Assembly: GCF_002563695.1 (NCBI RefSeq)
Contig: NZ_PDJI01000004.1
Location: 1,984,001 to 2,048,000, forward strand
Direction: 5' to 3'
DNA length: 64,000 nucleotides
From: Georgenia soli
GTDB lineage: Bacteria; Actinomycetota; Actinomycetes; Actinomycetales; Actinomycetaceae
Shown piece after piece: positions 8,080 to 16,368 of this stretch (position 1 is the first letter of the stretch; each line of letters opens with the position of its first letter). The position numbers and the translations under genes are program-made. The notes beneath the pieces were generated by a model. That model worked only from the letters and a program-made list of their open reading frames with translations, made no database searches and was not told the origin of the DNA.

Positions 8080-8722
8080 GTCAGGACGTTAGCCCCAGGA
8101 ACTGGACATATAGGGCCGGGATGCTTGTAGCAACGAAGAAGTTCACAAACACCCCAAAAGGGAGAGCGTCATGGCCACCACCGCCAGCACCCCGACCACC
8201 ACCACGACCACCGTCTACCAGGACCAGATCGTCACCTCCGGCACCGCCCGCAAGGCCCTCGCCGCCGGCCGCATCATCATCGGCTGGACCTTCCTGTGGG
8301 CCTTCGTCGACAAGCTCTTCGGCCTCGGCTTCGCCACCCCCGCCGAGCGCGCCTGGATCAACGGCGGCACCCCCGCCCAGGGCTTCATCGGCGGCATCGA
8401 GGGCCCCTTCGCCGGGTTCTTCCAGATCTTCGCCAACCCCTTCGGCGACGTCCTGTTCATGGCCGGCCTGCTCGGCATCGGCGTGGCGATGATGACCGGC
8501 GCCGGCCTGAAGATCGCCGCCGTCACCGGCTCCCTCCTCATGCTCTTCATGTACCTCGCGATGATCCCCGCGGCCGTCGGCGGCACCAACCCCATCACCG
8601 ACAGCCACTGGATCGAGGCCATGGTCCTGATCATCTCCGCCGTCACCCTCTCCGGCGACACCTGGGGCCTGGGCAAGTGGTGGGCCGGCAAGGTCGGCAA
8701 CAGCTGGCTCCGCTGACCACCG
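8080..8722 (+). repeat. 643-bp direct repeat, copy 2 (DoxX gene plus promoter)
   Basis: Identical to 6376-7018. The unit carries its own upstream region and coding sequence but not the first copy's terminator; this copy has a different terminator at 8770. The lack of any substitution implies recent duplication or ongoing gene conversion. Confidence 0.95.
8171..8716 (+). CDS. DoxX-family membrane protein, copy 2
   Basis: 181 residues, identical in DNA and protein to the gene at 6467-7012 and with the same ribosome site. The gene may raise dosage of the DoxX protein. The neighbours differ: upstream is the ZIP gene on the other strand, downstream a terminator and a dhaK fragment. There is no sign of transposase or insertion-sequence ends at the repeat borders. 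Confidence 0.8.
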   Translation: MATTASTPTTTTTTVYQDQIVTSGTARKALAAGRIIIGWTFLWAFVDKLFGLGFATPAERAWINGGTPAQGFIGGIEGPFAGFFQIFANPFGDVLFMAGLLGIGVAMMTGAGLKIAAVTGSLLMLFMYLAMIPAAVGGTNPITDSHWIEAMVLIISAVTLSGDTWGLGKWWAGKVGNSWLR

Positions 8723-8769
8723 CAAGGCCGACCGCCCGGCACCCCGGACTGCTCGACCCTCGCAACGAC

Positions 8770-8803
8770 AGACCCCGGTCCGACGTCGGACCGGGGTCTT
8801 TCC
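8770..8803 (+). terminator. Strong terminator after DoxX copy 2
   Basis: AGACCCCGGTCCGAC (8770-8784) is followed directly by its perfect complement GTCGGACCGGGGTCT (8785-8799), then TTTCC. The 15-bp stem followed by Ts is a classical intrinsic terminator. Confidence 0.9.
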
Positions 8804-8905
8804 GTGCGCGCGAAGCTGCCCGGCCCCAGGCTGCACCCACATCGGTTCGCGGTTCTCTGGACGGGCCTGCCGGACCTGCCTAGAGTCGCAGATGCCGAGT
8901 TGTCA

Positions 8906-9178
8906 GTGCTGGTGCCCGACCTGCCCTACGCCTCCGGGGACGACGTCGCCCTGATGATCAACGGGCACGGCGGCACCCCGATCAGCGAGCTGTACCTGCT
9001 CTACGGCATCGCCCACGAGAAGCTCACCGCCCAGGGCATCAACGTCCGGCGCAGCTACGTCGGCGAGTACTGCACCTCGCTCGAGATGGCCGGCGCCTCG
9101 CTCACCCTCGTCAGGCTCGACGACGAGATCACGAAGCTCCTCGAGGAGCCCGCGGAGATCGCCATCCGCGTGTTCTGA
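8906..9178 (+). pseudogene. C-terminal remnant of dihydroxyacetone kinase subunit DhaK
   Basis: The reading frame from about residue LVPDLPYASGDD to the stop matches only the last quarter of DhaK. It has the family segments VALMINGHGGTPISELYLLY and YCTSLEMAGASLTLVRLDDE. A normal DhaK is about 330 residues, and the part with the covalent substrate histidine is missing. The frame is open back to 8804 but the residues before 8906 (ARLWTGLPDLPRV-like) do not look like DhaK. No dhaL or dhaM gene is nearby. It is best read as debris of a deleted dha operon, possibly removed in the same rearrangement that duplicated DoxX. Confidence 0.75.
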
Positions 9179-9209
9179 GGCACCCGCCGCCCGGACCCTG
9201 GACGCCGGC

Positions 9210-9230
9210 GGACCCGCCCGGGCGGGGTCC
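9210..9230. terminator. Short GC hairpin between dhaK remnant and hydrolase
   Basis: GGACCCGCCC is followed by GGGCGGGGTCC, giving a 10-bp stem with one bulge and almost no loop. It lies between two convergent reading frames and may end transcription from either side. Confidence 0.5.
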
Positions 9231-9232
9231 GT

Positions 9233-10012
9233 TCAGCGTCCTCCCACGGGCAGCAGACGTGCCGGCAGCGGCGCGCCCGAGATCCACGCACGGACGGTCG
9301 CGTCGAACAGGTCGGGCGCCTCGACGTTCCACCCGTGCCCGAGCCCGGGCGCGATCCTCCCCTCGCCGGCGGGCAGCACCGCCGCGACGTCGGCGACAGC
9401 TCGCCGGACGAGCTCGGACTCGTCGCCGCCGGCGAGCACGAGCGTGGGCGTGGGGACGGACGCGAGCGCGGGCGGCAGCCGGTAGCGGGACACCTCCCGG
9501 CCGATCCGGCGGTACGTGGCGGGTGACATCACGCGCAGGCTCTCGGCGAGGGCGTCGCGCTGCGCGGGCGGGAGCCCGTACGCCCGCGCCTGCGCGTCCA
9601 CCGCGCGAGGACTGCGAAGCATCGCCGCCGTGAGCCGCAGCTGCGCCTCGACCAGGACCCGCGGCCCCCACGGCTGCGCGGTCACCCCGCTGACGACGAC
9701 GCGCTCCGCCACGTCGGCCCACCGCTCGAGCAGGCTGAGCGCGACCTGCCCGCCGAGCGAGAGGCCGACGACGTGCGCGCGCGCCGTGGCGGTGCGGCGC
9801 CGCATCAGCTCCGCGACCTGCGCGGCGGTGTCGTCGAGGGACACCCAGGGAACGGCACTGCTGCGGCCGTGGCCGGGCAGGTCGACGGCGAGGCAGTGGT
9901 GGTCGCCGAGCGCCGCCACCTGGTGCCACCACATCCACCCCGCCGTGCCGATGCCGTGCAGGAGCACCACGGCCGGGCCACGCCGGTCCCCGCTCTCCTC
10001 GACCTGCAGCAC
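9233..10012 (-). CDS. Alpha/beta hydrolase
   Basis: 259 residues of the alpha/beta-hydrolase fold. The oxyanion-hole motif VVLLHGIGTAGWMW is near residue 16, the nucleophile elbow GLSLGGQ near residue 98, the acid candidate follows VLAGGDES and the catalytic His is in GLGHGWN. There is no signal peptide, so it is cytoplasmic. The motif set resembles 3-oxoadipate enol-lactonase and similar small esterases, but nothing nearby fixes a substrate. It is a lone gene, separated by about 100 bases from the metallophosphoesterase on the same strand. Confidence 0.8.
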   Translation of the reverse strand: MLQVEESGDRRGPAVVLLHGIGTAGWMWWHQVAALGDHHCLAVDLPGHGRSSAVPWVSLDDTAAQVAELMRRRTATARAHVVGLSLGGQVALSLLERWADVAERVVVSGVTAQPWGPRVLVEAQLRLTAAMLRSPRAVDAQARAYGLPPAQRDALAESLRVMSPATYRRIGREVSRYRLPPALASVPTPTLVLAGGDESELVRRAVADVAAVLPAGEGRIAPGLGHGWNVEAPDLFDATVRAWISGAPLPARLLPVGGR

Positions 10013-10114
10013 CCTCGCCCCCCGGCAATCCTGCGGGTCCGCACCGACCCGTCACCGACCCCCGGACTCTACGGTGCGAGCTCGACGTCGGCGGGCAGGT
10101 GGGTGGTGGAGCGG

Positions 10115-11086
10115 TCACGGGCCGGGGATCGTGAACTCGTCGAGCACCCTGCCCGACTGGTCCACTGCCCGGCCGACGAGCCGGTCGCCGTAGACCGCCA
10201 GGTCGAGGAAGTGCCGCGTGGACGTGCTCACCTCGGTGAAGTCCTCGCGCCCGGTGGGCCGCAGCTTCGCCGCGCCGCCGGACACCACGTAGGTGACCCC
10301 GTCGATCGGCCGCGAGCGCTGGTAGTCGTGGTCGTGCCCGGCGAGCACGAGCGGCACGCCGAACTTCTCGAACAGCGGCACCCACTCCTCGCGCACCGCC
10401 ATGTCCGACCCGTGCTCGCCCGCGGAGAACGGCGGGTGGTGCAGCGCGACGACCGTCCAGGTCCCGGGCGGGACGTCCGCTGCGAGCGTCTTCTCCAGCC
10501 AGCGGGTCTGCCCGGCGTCGTCCACGCGGTTGGAGTCGAGCACGACGATGCGCACGCGGCCGACCTCCTGGACGTACCAGCCGCGGGACCGGCCCAGGTC
10601 GGCCAGGATCTGGTTCTGCTCACCGCTCGCGACGTCGTGGTTGCCCAGCACCGGGACGAGCTCGGCACCGGTGTCCAGGACGGGCGCGAAGGGATCGGTG
10701 ACGCGCTCGTCCACCTGGGACGCGTCGCCGTCGTCGTAGACGATGTCGCCGAGCAGCACCAGGGCGTCGTACGGGCCCTGGCGGTCCTCCCGGGCCACCA
10801 TCGCGTCGACGGTCTCCCGGATCTCCTGGTCGCCCGTGCCGGTGTCACCGGCGACGGCGATCCGCGCCTCGGGGGCGCTCGGCGAGCGTGGGCCGGTCGG
10901 GCCGGCGGAGGGCACGGTCCCGGCGGTCGGCGGCGCGGTCCCCACGGCCGACGGCGCGGGCCGGGCACCGTCGTCGCCCGCCGGGCGGCCCGGGGCGCCG
11001 AGGCCCGTGGCGAGGGCCCAGACGGTGGCCACCGTCACGAGCACGAGCACGACGAGGACGGCCACCAGCGTGCGCCGTCGCGTCAT
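10115..11086 (-). CDS. Membrane-anchored metallophosphoesterase
   Basis: 323 residues from the ATG at 11086 (MTRRRTLVAVLV); a longer in-frame reading would run into the divergent gene at 11211. An N-terminal membrane anchor (VAVLVVLVLVTVATVWALA) is followed by a Pro/Ala-rich linker to about residue 70. The catalytic domain has the calcineurin-type metal motifs: GDTGTGD, LLGDIVYDDGD, GNHDV, HHPPF and AGHDHDYQR. It therefore acts outside the membrane on a phosphomonoester or diester. It resembles the catalytic core of purple acid phosphatase-like proteins. Substrate is unknown. Confidence 0.85.
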   Translation of the reverse strand: MTRRRTLVAVLVVLVLVTVATVWALATGLGAPGRPAGDDGARPAPSAVGTAPPTAGTVPSAGPTGPRSPSAPEARIAVAGDTGTGDQEIRETVDAMVAREDRQGPYDALVLLGDIVYDDGDASQVDERVTDPFAPVLDTGAELVPVLGNHDVASGEQNQILADLGRSRGWYVQEVGRVRIVVLDSNRVDDAGQTRWLEKTLAADVPPGTWTVVALHHPPFSAGEHGSDMAVREEWVPLFEKFGVPLVLAGHDHDYQRSRPIDGVTYVVSGGAAKLRPTGREDFTEVSTSTRHFLDLAVYGDRLVGRAVDQSGRVLDEFTIPGP

Positions 11087-11210
11087 GACCTCATGGTCCA
11101 CCGCGTTCCGGCGCCGCGGTGGCCGGTTCGCCTCCTCGTCTCGGAGCACGGGACGGGCCACCGCGTCGAACCGGGTGCCGATGTCACCGGTCACGTGCAG
11201 GCTGTGAGCC

Positions 11211-11939
11211 ATGACACCCGTGCTGCACCACAAGCCCGTCCACGTCGTCCTCGTCCCCGGCTTCTGGCTCGGCGGCTGGGCCTGGGACGAGGTCGTCCCC
11301 GCCCTGGAGCAGGCGGGGCTGGTGCCCCACCCGGTGACCCTGCCGGGCATGGGGTCGCCCTCGGAGATCCGTCGCGACATCACCCTCGCCGACCACGTCG
11401 AGGCGGTGCGCTCCCTCGTCGAGGACCTGGACGGGAAGGTCGTGCTGGTCGGGCACAGCGGCGGGGCGGAGGTGGTCAGCGCCGTCGTGGACGCGGTCCC
11501 GGAGCGGATCTCCGCCGCCGTCTACGTCGACGCCTTCCCGCTCCCGGCCGGTATGGCGGTCCTCTCCGACCTGCCACCCGACCAGATCGACGTCCCGCTG
11601 CCCACGTGGGAGCAGCTGGAGTCGGACTACCAGGCCAGCCTCGAGGGCATCGACGAGGAGGGGCTGCAGCGGTTCCGCGAGCGTGCGGTGCCGACGCCCG
11701 CGCGGGTGGCGTCCACGCCGTCCCAGGTGAGCAACGAGTCGCGGAGGCGGGTCCCCGTCACGGTCATCTCGACCAGCGCCCCGGCGGCCGTGCTCCAGTC
11801 GGCGGCGCAGGGCGGCGAGGCCTGGGCGGCGGAGCTGGCGGCGCTCAAGGTGCAGTACGTCGACATGCCGACCGGGCACTGGCCGATGTTCAGCCGGCCC
11901 GTCGACCTGGCCGAGGCGATCAAGCTCGCGGCGCGCTGA
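11211..11939 (+). CDS. Alpha/beta hydrolase, EstC-like
   Basis: 242 residues. The N-terminal strand and oxyanion motif VVLVPGFWLGGWAWDEV, the nucleophile elbow VGHSGGAE (Ser near residue 86) and the late His in MPTGHWPMFS fit the small esterase/hydroxynitrile-lyase-like branch of the alpha/beta hydrolases. There is no signal peptide. It is divergent from the metallophosphoesterase with 124 bases between them. Substrate cannot be inferred. Confidence 0.8.
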   Translation: MTPVLHHKPVHVVLVPGFWLGGWAWDEVVPALEQAGLVPHPVTLPGMGSPSEIRRDITLADHVEAVRSLVEDLDGKVVLVGHSGGAEVVSAVVDAVPERISAAVYVDAFPLPAGMAVLSDLPPDQIDVPLPTWEQLESDYQASLEGIDEEGLQRFRERAVPTPARVASTPSQVSNESRRRVPVTVISTSAPAAVLQSAAQGGEAWAAELAALKVQYVDMPTGHWPMFSRPVDLAEAIKLAAR

Positions 11940-11966
11940 CGCACCGGACGCAGCTGGCGGCGAGTC

Positions 11967-12671
11967 CTACTGCCGCGGGCGCTCGATGCCCCTGCGCCGC
12001 TCGAGCGCCTCGAGGCGGGCGCGCACCTCGCCCTCGCTCTCGAGCTGCTCGAAAGCCTCGCGCACCCGCGCGGAGTCGGGGTCCGTCCCGGCGATCTCGT
12101 CGTACGCGGCCGCCCGCGCCTGCAGCCGGCGGACCTCCCGCTCGGCCTCCAGCGCCGCGGCCTGGGCACCGGCGGCCTGCTGGCCGGCGGCAGCGGTGGC
12201 CTCGCGCATCTGCAGCGCGGCCTGGGCGGCGCCGTGGTCCGCGCGCAGGGCCTGGAACCGGACGAAGGAGTCGTGCACCTGGTGGTCGAGCCGCACGAGG
12301 TCCTGCTCCAGCCGGCGCACCTGCTCGTCGATCGTGCGGTGCTGGGCCGCCAGGCCCTCCAGGCGCTTGCCGGCCTCGATGGAGCGGCGCAGATACTCCC
12401 GGGCTCCGGCGTCGTGCCCCATGGCGACGGCGGCCTCGGCCTGCCGGTCCCAGTGCTCCACCTCGGCCCGGGCCTGCTGGCCGAGCACCTCCACGCGGCG
12501 TCGGTTGGCGGCGAGGTCGGCGACGCTGCGGCGGGCCTGGTCAAGGCGGGCGACCTGCTGGGCGTACGCGGCCTCGACGGCCTGGACGGGGTCGGCCGGG
12601 CCTTGTCGCCTGGCGGCGCGCTCGGCGCGGTTGGCCCGGACGACACGGCCGAGGCGGTTGCGGATCGACAA
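11967..12671 (-). CDS. PspA/IM30-family coiled-coil protein
   Basis: 234 residues, almost entirely heptad-like helix rich in Ala, Arg, Glu and Gln, beginning with an amphipathic segment (MSIRNRLGRVVRANR) as PspA proteins do. The family binds and stabilises stressed inner membranes. The start is an unusual TTG at 12671, supported by GAGGAA 7 bases upstream, which overlaps the stop codon of the preceding gene. The upstream partner is a small membrane protein, so the two probably form a two-gene envelope-stress unit. The C-terminus (RIEALERRRGIERP region) is short compared with Psp regulators that bind PspF. Confidence 0.8.
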   Translation of the reverse strand: MSIRNRLGRVVRANRAERAARRQGPADPVQAVEAAYAQQVARLDQARRSVADLAANRRRVEVLGQQARAEVEHWDRQAEAAVAMGHDAGAREYLRRSIEAGKRLEGLAAQHRTIDEQVRRLEQDLVRLDHQVHDSFVRFQALRADHGAAQAALQMREATAAAGQQAAGAQAAALEAEREVRRLQARAAAYDEIAGTDPDSARVREAFEQLESEGEVRARLEALERRRGIERPRQ

Positions 12672-12680
12672 CGCGGTTCC

Positions 12681-13274
12681 TCAGGCGGCGCGGCGCGCGC
12701 GGTAACTGGTGCCCCAGGCCTCGAGCGCCTGGGCCTCGAGCATCAGGTGGTCGCCGGTGCGGGCCAGGTACGGGTCCGGCCCGGCGGCCATGGTGGCGTC
12801 GAGGACGGAACGGCGCAGGTCGGCGCACAACCGGTGGTGCTCGGTGACCTGGTCCTCCAGCCAGCTCAGCCACATCCGCCTCAGCTCGAGGTCGGGCTCG
12901 GCCTCCGCGAGCCGGAGCTCGCCGTCGAGCTGGTGTCCCGTGCGCACCAGGCTGGCCGCGATCGACGGCATGCCGCCCACCGGCGCACGCTGGGCCTGCG
13001 CGGAGCCGATGGCCCGTTCGGTCGCGTCGATGGAGCGCTGCAGCTCCAGCCGCATGCGGGCGAGGCGCCGCGCGACGTCGTCCCCTGTCACGGACCTGAC
13101 CGTCAGCCGGCTGCGCTCCACGCCGCGGCGCAGGCGGCGCGAACGGCGGATGCGGCGCACGAGGTACCAGACGGTACCGGCGGCCGCGAGGCCGAGAAGG
13201 AGCATGACGGCACCGCCGACGAGCACCACCTGGGCCACCGTGTCGGCGAGGTCCGCACCAGCGGCAACTGTCAT
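12681..13274 (-). CDS. Small membrane protein next to PspA, unknown function
   Basis: 197 residues. One membrane span (VVLVGGAVMLLLGLAAAGTVWYLV) sits near the N-terminus, directly followed by an Arg-rich stop-transfer stretch (RRIRRSRRLRRG). The rest is a soluble, mostly helical cytoplasmic domain with many charged residues. I do not recognise a named family. Its stop codon is 9 bases from the PspA start, so co-transcription and probably co-translation are likely, and it may serve as membrane anchor or partner for PspA. Confidence 0.65.
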   Translation of the reverse strand: MTVAAGADLADTVAQVVLVGGAVMLLLGLAAAGTVWYLVRRIRRSRRLRRGVERSRLTVRSVTGDDVARRLARMRLELQRSIDATERAIGSAQAQRAPVGGMPSIAASLVRTGHQLDGELRLAEAEPDLELRRMWLSWLEDQVTEHHRLCADLRRSVLDATMAAGPDPYLARTGDHLMLEAQALEAWGTSYRARRAA

Positions 13275-13464
13275 CTCGGCTCACCCCTCACCCTCGCGGG
13301 AGCAAGGCCCGCAACGTCCACACTACTTGTGACGATCGGCGGCCCGCCAGGGTTCCAACGCCTGGACGCAGCCCCTTCCGTGCGGGCGCTCCCCTGCAGC
13401 GGCCCGCCCGCTGCCCCCTGCCGACCCGTCGGTCCACCGATCGCGGCAGGTCAGTCAGTGGGCC

Positions 13465-13504
13465 TGCGCAGATGAAGTCGGCCCAGGCCGACTGCTTCTG
13501 CGCA
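13465..13504. repeat. 40-base imperfect palindrome in intergenic region
   Basis: TGCGCAGA (13465-13472) pairs with TCTGCGCA (13497-13504), and inside it GTCGGCC (13477-13483) pairs with GGCCGAC (13486-13492) over a 2-base loop. The connecting bases pair partly. There is no T-run. It lies in the 287-base gap between the flavoprotein gene and the PspA pair, which otherwise holds no convincing gene. It may be a terminator for the minus-strand flavoprotein transcript or a recombination or protein-binding site. Confidence 0.5.
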
Positions 13505-13561
13505 AGGGCACTTACGGAGGCGCCCCACAGATCTTCCCGTGACCACCTCACCACGCGCCGA

Positions 13562-15226
13562 TTACCGCCGCGCCCGCAGCCACCCCAGGTGGGGTTGCAC
13601 CAGGCTGACGGCGAGCGCCCCCTCCCCGACCGCGGACGCCACCCGCTTGACCGACCCGTGGCGCACGTCCCCGGCCGCGAAGACGCCCGGCACGGACGTC
13701 TCGAGCAGCGCCGGCGTCGGCAGGCCCGGCTCGTGCGGGGCGGCGTCCCCGGTCAGGACGTAGCCGCGGCGGTCCTTGGCCACGTCGTCGCCCAGCCAGT
13801 GCGAGCGCGGCTCGGCGCCGATGAGCACGAAGAGCACGCCGGGGACCTCCTCCTCGGCGCCCGTGCCGACGTCGCGCAGCCGCAGCGACTCGACGAACTC
13901 CGTCCCGGTCCCGCCGACCACCTCGGTGCGGGGGCGCACCGTGATGTTCGGGGCCGCGTCGATCTCCTTGATGAGGTACTCGGACATCGTCTCGGCGAGC
14001 GTGGGGCGGCGGACGAGGATCGTGACGTGCTCGGCGTATCGGGCCAGGTGGACGGCGGCCTGCCCCGCGGAGTTGCCGCCGCCGGCCACGTACACCTGCT
14101 GCCCGCGCATGGCCGGCGCCTCGGAGACGGTGGCCCCGTAGAACACGCCGCGCCCGGTCAGGGTCTCCAGCTCCGGCACGCCGAGACGCCGGTAGGCGGC
14201 GCCGGTCGCGACGATCACGGCCGCGCTGCGCACGGAGGAGTGGTCGCTCAGCCGCACCGAGAGGTGGTCGCCGGAGCGGGCGAGGCCGGTGGCGGCGCGC
14301 ATGAAGTGGAACCGGGCCCCGAACGTCCACGCCTGCTCGTAGGCGCGGAAGGCCAGGCGGGACCCGGAGATGCCGCTGGGGAAGCCGAGGTAGTTGCGGA
14401 TGAGGGAGGAGGTGCCCGCCTGACCGCCCACCGCCTCGGTCTCCAGGACGATGGTGCGCAGCCCCTCCGACGCCGCGTACACCGCCGCCCCCAGCCCTGC
14501 GGGCCCTGCTCCCACGATCGTCAGGTCGAACTCCTCCTCCTCGCCGAACGGCTCGAACAGGCCGAAGGCGTCGGCGATCTGGATGTCGGTGGGGTTCTGC
14601 AGCACCGTGGCGTCGCGGCGGAAGTGCAGGAGCACCACGGGAAAGGTCGGGTCCTGCACCCCGGCGCCGAGCAGGACGGCGCGGCCGTCGGGCGTGGCGG
14701 CGTCGTAGAAGCCGGTCGGGATGTGGTTGCGGTCGAACAGGTCGCGCAGGTGCTGGGTGCGGCCGTCCCACCGGTGCCCGACCAGCCGAACCGCCTCGAA
14801 CGAGGTGCCGCGGCGGCTGGCGGCGTCGTCGAGAAACTCGCTGACCGTGCGGTGGAACTCCTCGTCCGTCTCCAGCTCCGGCACGGTGATCCAGCGGTCG
14901 ACCAGGCCCATGCCGATCGCGTCGAAGATGGGGCGGGCCGCGCTCCAGTCACCCCACCGCACCACCGTCACCCGCAGGGCCGTGCGGTCCACCTCCAGCG
15001 ACTCCAGGACCGAGAGCCCGTCCGGCTCCTCCTCGCCGTAGCCGACCATCAGCAGCGCCACGGGCGTCTCGTCGGCCCGGAGCTGCCCGAGCGTCTCCCG
15101 CAGGGAGGCGACGTCGCCGTGCACCCGCACCTGGTAGTCCTGCTCGTAGCGACGGCGCAGCGCCCGCTGCACCAGCGCGCGCATGCCGGGCTCCCTGCTG
15201 AGCAGGACGATGGCGGGCCGGGTCAC
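13562..15226 (-). CDS. Response-regulator-like/thioredoxin reductase-like flavoprotein fusion without CxxC
   Basis: 554 residues from a GTG at 15226 that overlaps the stop of the upstream gene by 4 bases. Residues 1 to about 130 resemble a receiver domain (AIVLLSREPGMRALVQRAL, VALLMVGYGEEEPDGLSVLESL). The rest is a two-dinucleotide-domain flavoprotein with FAD motif TIVGAGPAGLGAAVYA and NADPH motif VYVAGGGNSAGQA, ending with the family's GVFAAGDVR. Where true thioredoxin reductases have CATC, this protein reads FYGATVSEA, so no redox-active disulfide is present. Such fusions are known as a family, but their acceptor is not. The adjacent membrane protein suggests an inner-membrane electron partner. 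Confidence 0.8.
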   Translation of the reverse strand: MTRPAIVLLSREPGMRALVQRALRRRYEQDYQVRVHGDVASLRETLGQLRADETPVALLMVGYGEEEPDGLSVLESLEVDRTALRVTVVRWGDWSAARPIFDAIGMGLVDRWITVPELETDEEFHRTVSEFLDDAASRRGTSFEAVRLVGHRWDGRTQHLRDLFDRNHIPTGFYDAATPDGRAVLLGAGVQDPTFPVVLLHFRRDATVLQNPTDIQIADAFGLFEPFGEEEEFDLTIVGAGPAGLGAAVYAASEGLRTIVLETEAVGGQAGTSSLIRNYLGFPSGISGSRLAFRAYEQAWTFGARFHFMRAATGLARSGDHLSVRLSDHSSVRSAAVIVATGAAYRRLGVPELETLTGRGVFYGATVSEAPAMRGQQVYVAGGGNSAGQAAVHLARYAEHVTILVRRPTLAETMSEYLIKEIDAAPNITVRPRTEVVGGTGTEFVESLRLRDVGTGAEEEVPGVLFVLIGAEPRSHWLGDDVAKDRRGYVLTGDAAPHEPGLPTPALLETSVPGVFAAGDVRHGSVKRVASAVGEGALAVSLVQPHLGWLRARR

Positions 15227-16080
15227 GGCCGCACCGTCTCCCGCACGGCCGCCGGCCCGGCCTCGGCGGCCATGAAGGCCGCCGCGCCCGTGGCCGCGAC
15301 CGCCGTCGCCATGACCACGAGCCCAAGGGCCGACGCCGAGCCCCAGCTGACGACGTCGGCGAACCTGCCGACCACCACCAGCTGGAGCACGCCGAGCACG
15401 GCGTAGGCGACCGCGGGCACGCGCAGGAGATCGAGGTCGCCGGCGCGCAGCAGCAGCGCCGCCGCCACCCCGTAGGCCACCAGCCACGAGCCGACCGCCC
15501 GCGCCGTGAGCGGGGTGAGGGTCCACGGCCAGAGCACCTCCGCCGTCGCCGGCGCGAGGTACAGGGCGAGGCCGACGGCGAGGAGCACGAGCCCCTCGGC
15601 GGCGAGGAGGACCACGAGCCACACGGGCAGGGGCCGACGACGACCCGGCGGAAGGGCGCGCCGCTGCTGCACCACCAGCACCACCGCCATGCCCACCGGC
15701 ACCACCACGTAGACAGCCAGCCAGAACCAGGCCGCGAACCGCGCCAGGGCGAGGTCGGCGCCGAGGTGGAACCGGTCGAGGTGGACGAGGGTGGCCACGA
15801 GGGTCAGTGCGGTGAAGACGAGGATCGTCACCAGGGGGATGCGGGTGCGGGCCCAGCTGCCACCGAGCCAGGACAGCACCACCAGCACCGTCCCGGAGGC
15901 GTAGCCGGCGCCGAGGAAGGCGGCCGTGACGGCCGGCTCGATCGTCCAGGCGAAGGACTCGGCGGTCCGGTCGGGGCGGAGGAACAGGACGCCGACGGCG
16001 AGCGCGGTCAGAACCGCGAACAGGCCGAGCAGCACCTGCGTGGGAAGCAGCAGCCGGTCGCTCCGGCCCTGGGACGTCAT
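15223..16080 (-). CDS. Polytopic membrane protein paired with flavoprotein, unknown function
   Basis: 285 residues starting at the ATG at 16080. About eight hydrophobic segments can be read, such as LLGLFAVLTALAVGVLFL, LVTILVFTALTLVATLVHL, FWLAVYVVVPVGMAVVLVV and VVVLLAAEGLVLLAVGLAL-like stretches. Charged loops are short. I do not recognise a transporter signature. The stop overlaps the start of the flavoprotein fusion (GTGA), so the two products are made together. Confidence 0.7.
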   Translation of the reverse strand: MTSQGRSDRLLLPTQVLLGLFAVLTALAVGVLFLRPDRTAESFAWTIEPAVTAAFLGAGYASGTVLVVLSWLGGSWARTRIPLVTILVFTALTLVATLVHLDRFHLGADLALARFAAWFWLAVYVVVPVGMAVVLVVQQRRALPPGRRRPLPVWLVVLLAAEGLVLLAVGLALYLAPATAEVLWPWTLTPLTARAVGSWLVAYGVAAALLLRAGDLDLLRVPAVAYAVLGVLQLVVVGRFADVVSWGSASALGLVVMATAVAATGAAAFMAAEAGPAAVRETVRP

Positions 16081-16368
16081 GGCGCGCCTCCGCCGTCCGG
16101 CGTCGTCTCGTGCGCCCGCGCGCATCTCCCCCGCGGCCGGCCTCGTCACCGCCCTCACCGACGAGACTACGCCCGGCCCGGGCGGGCGAGCAGCCCCCGG
16201 ACGGCCCCGGCTGGCCACCTGCTGCCATGGCCGGAAGTCACCCGGCGACCACCGGACGGACCTGGCCCGGAAGGGGCGCCGTCGCCGATAACCTCCCGGC
16301 TCCGGCGGCAGGGGGAGAACGCCGGACGACGTCGCAGGTCAGTCTCCCCGTGCCACCCGAGGAGAGAC

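Noticed and set aside
6376..8722. Composite transposon with DoxX repeats as ends
   Set aside because: The repeats encode a membrane protein and no transposase. No terminal inverted repeats or target duplications are visible.
13288..13554. 88-codon frame in the gap between the flavoprotein and PspA genes
   Set aside because: No ribosome site, no recognised family, and it runs through the 40-base palindrome.
13472..15406. 644-codon open frame on the plus strand
   Set aside because: It is antisense to the flavoprotein fusion; its composition is that of a shadow frame.
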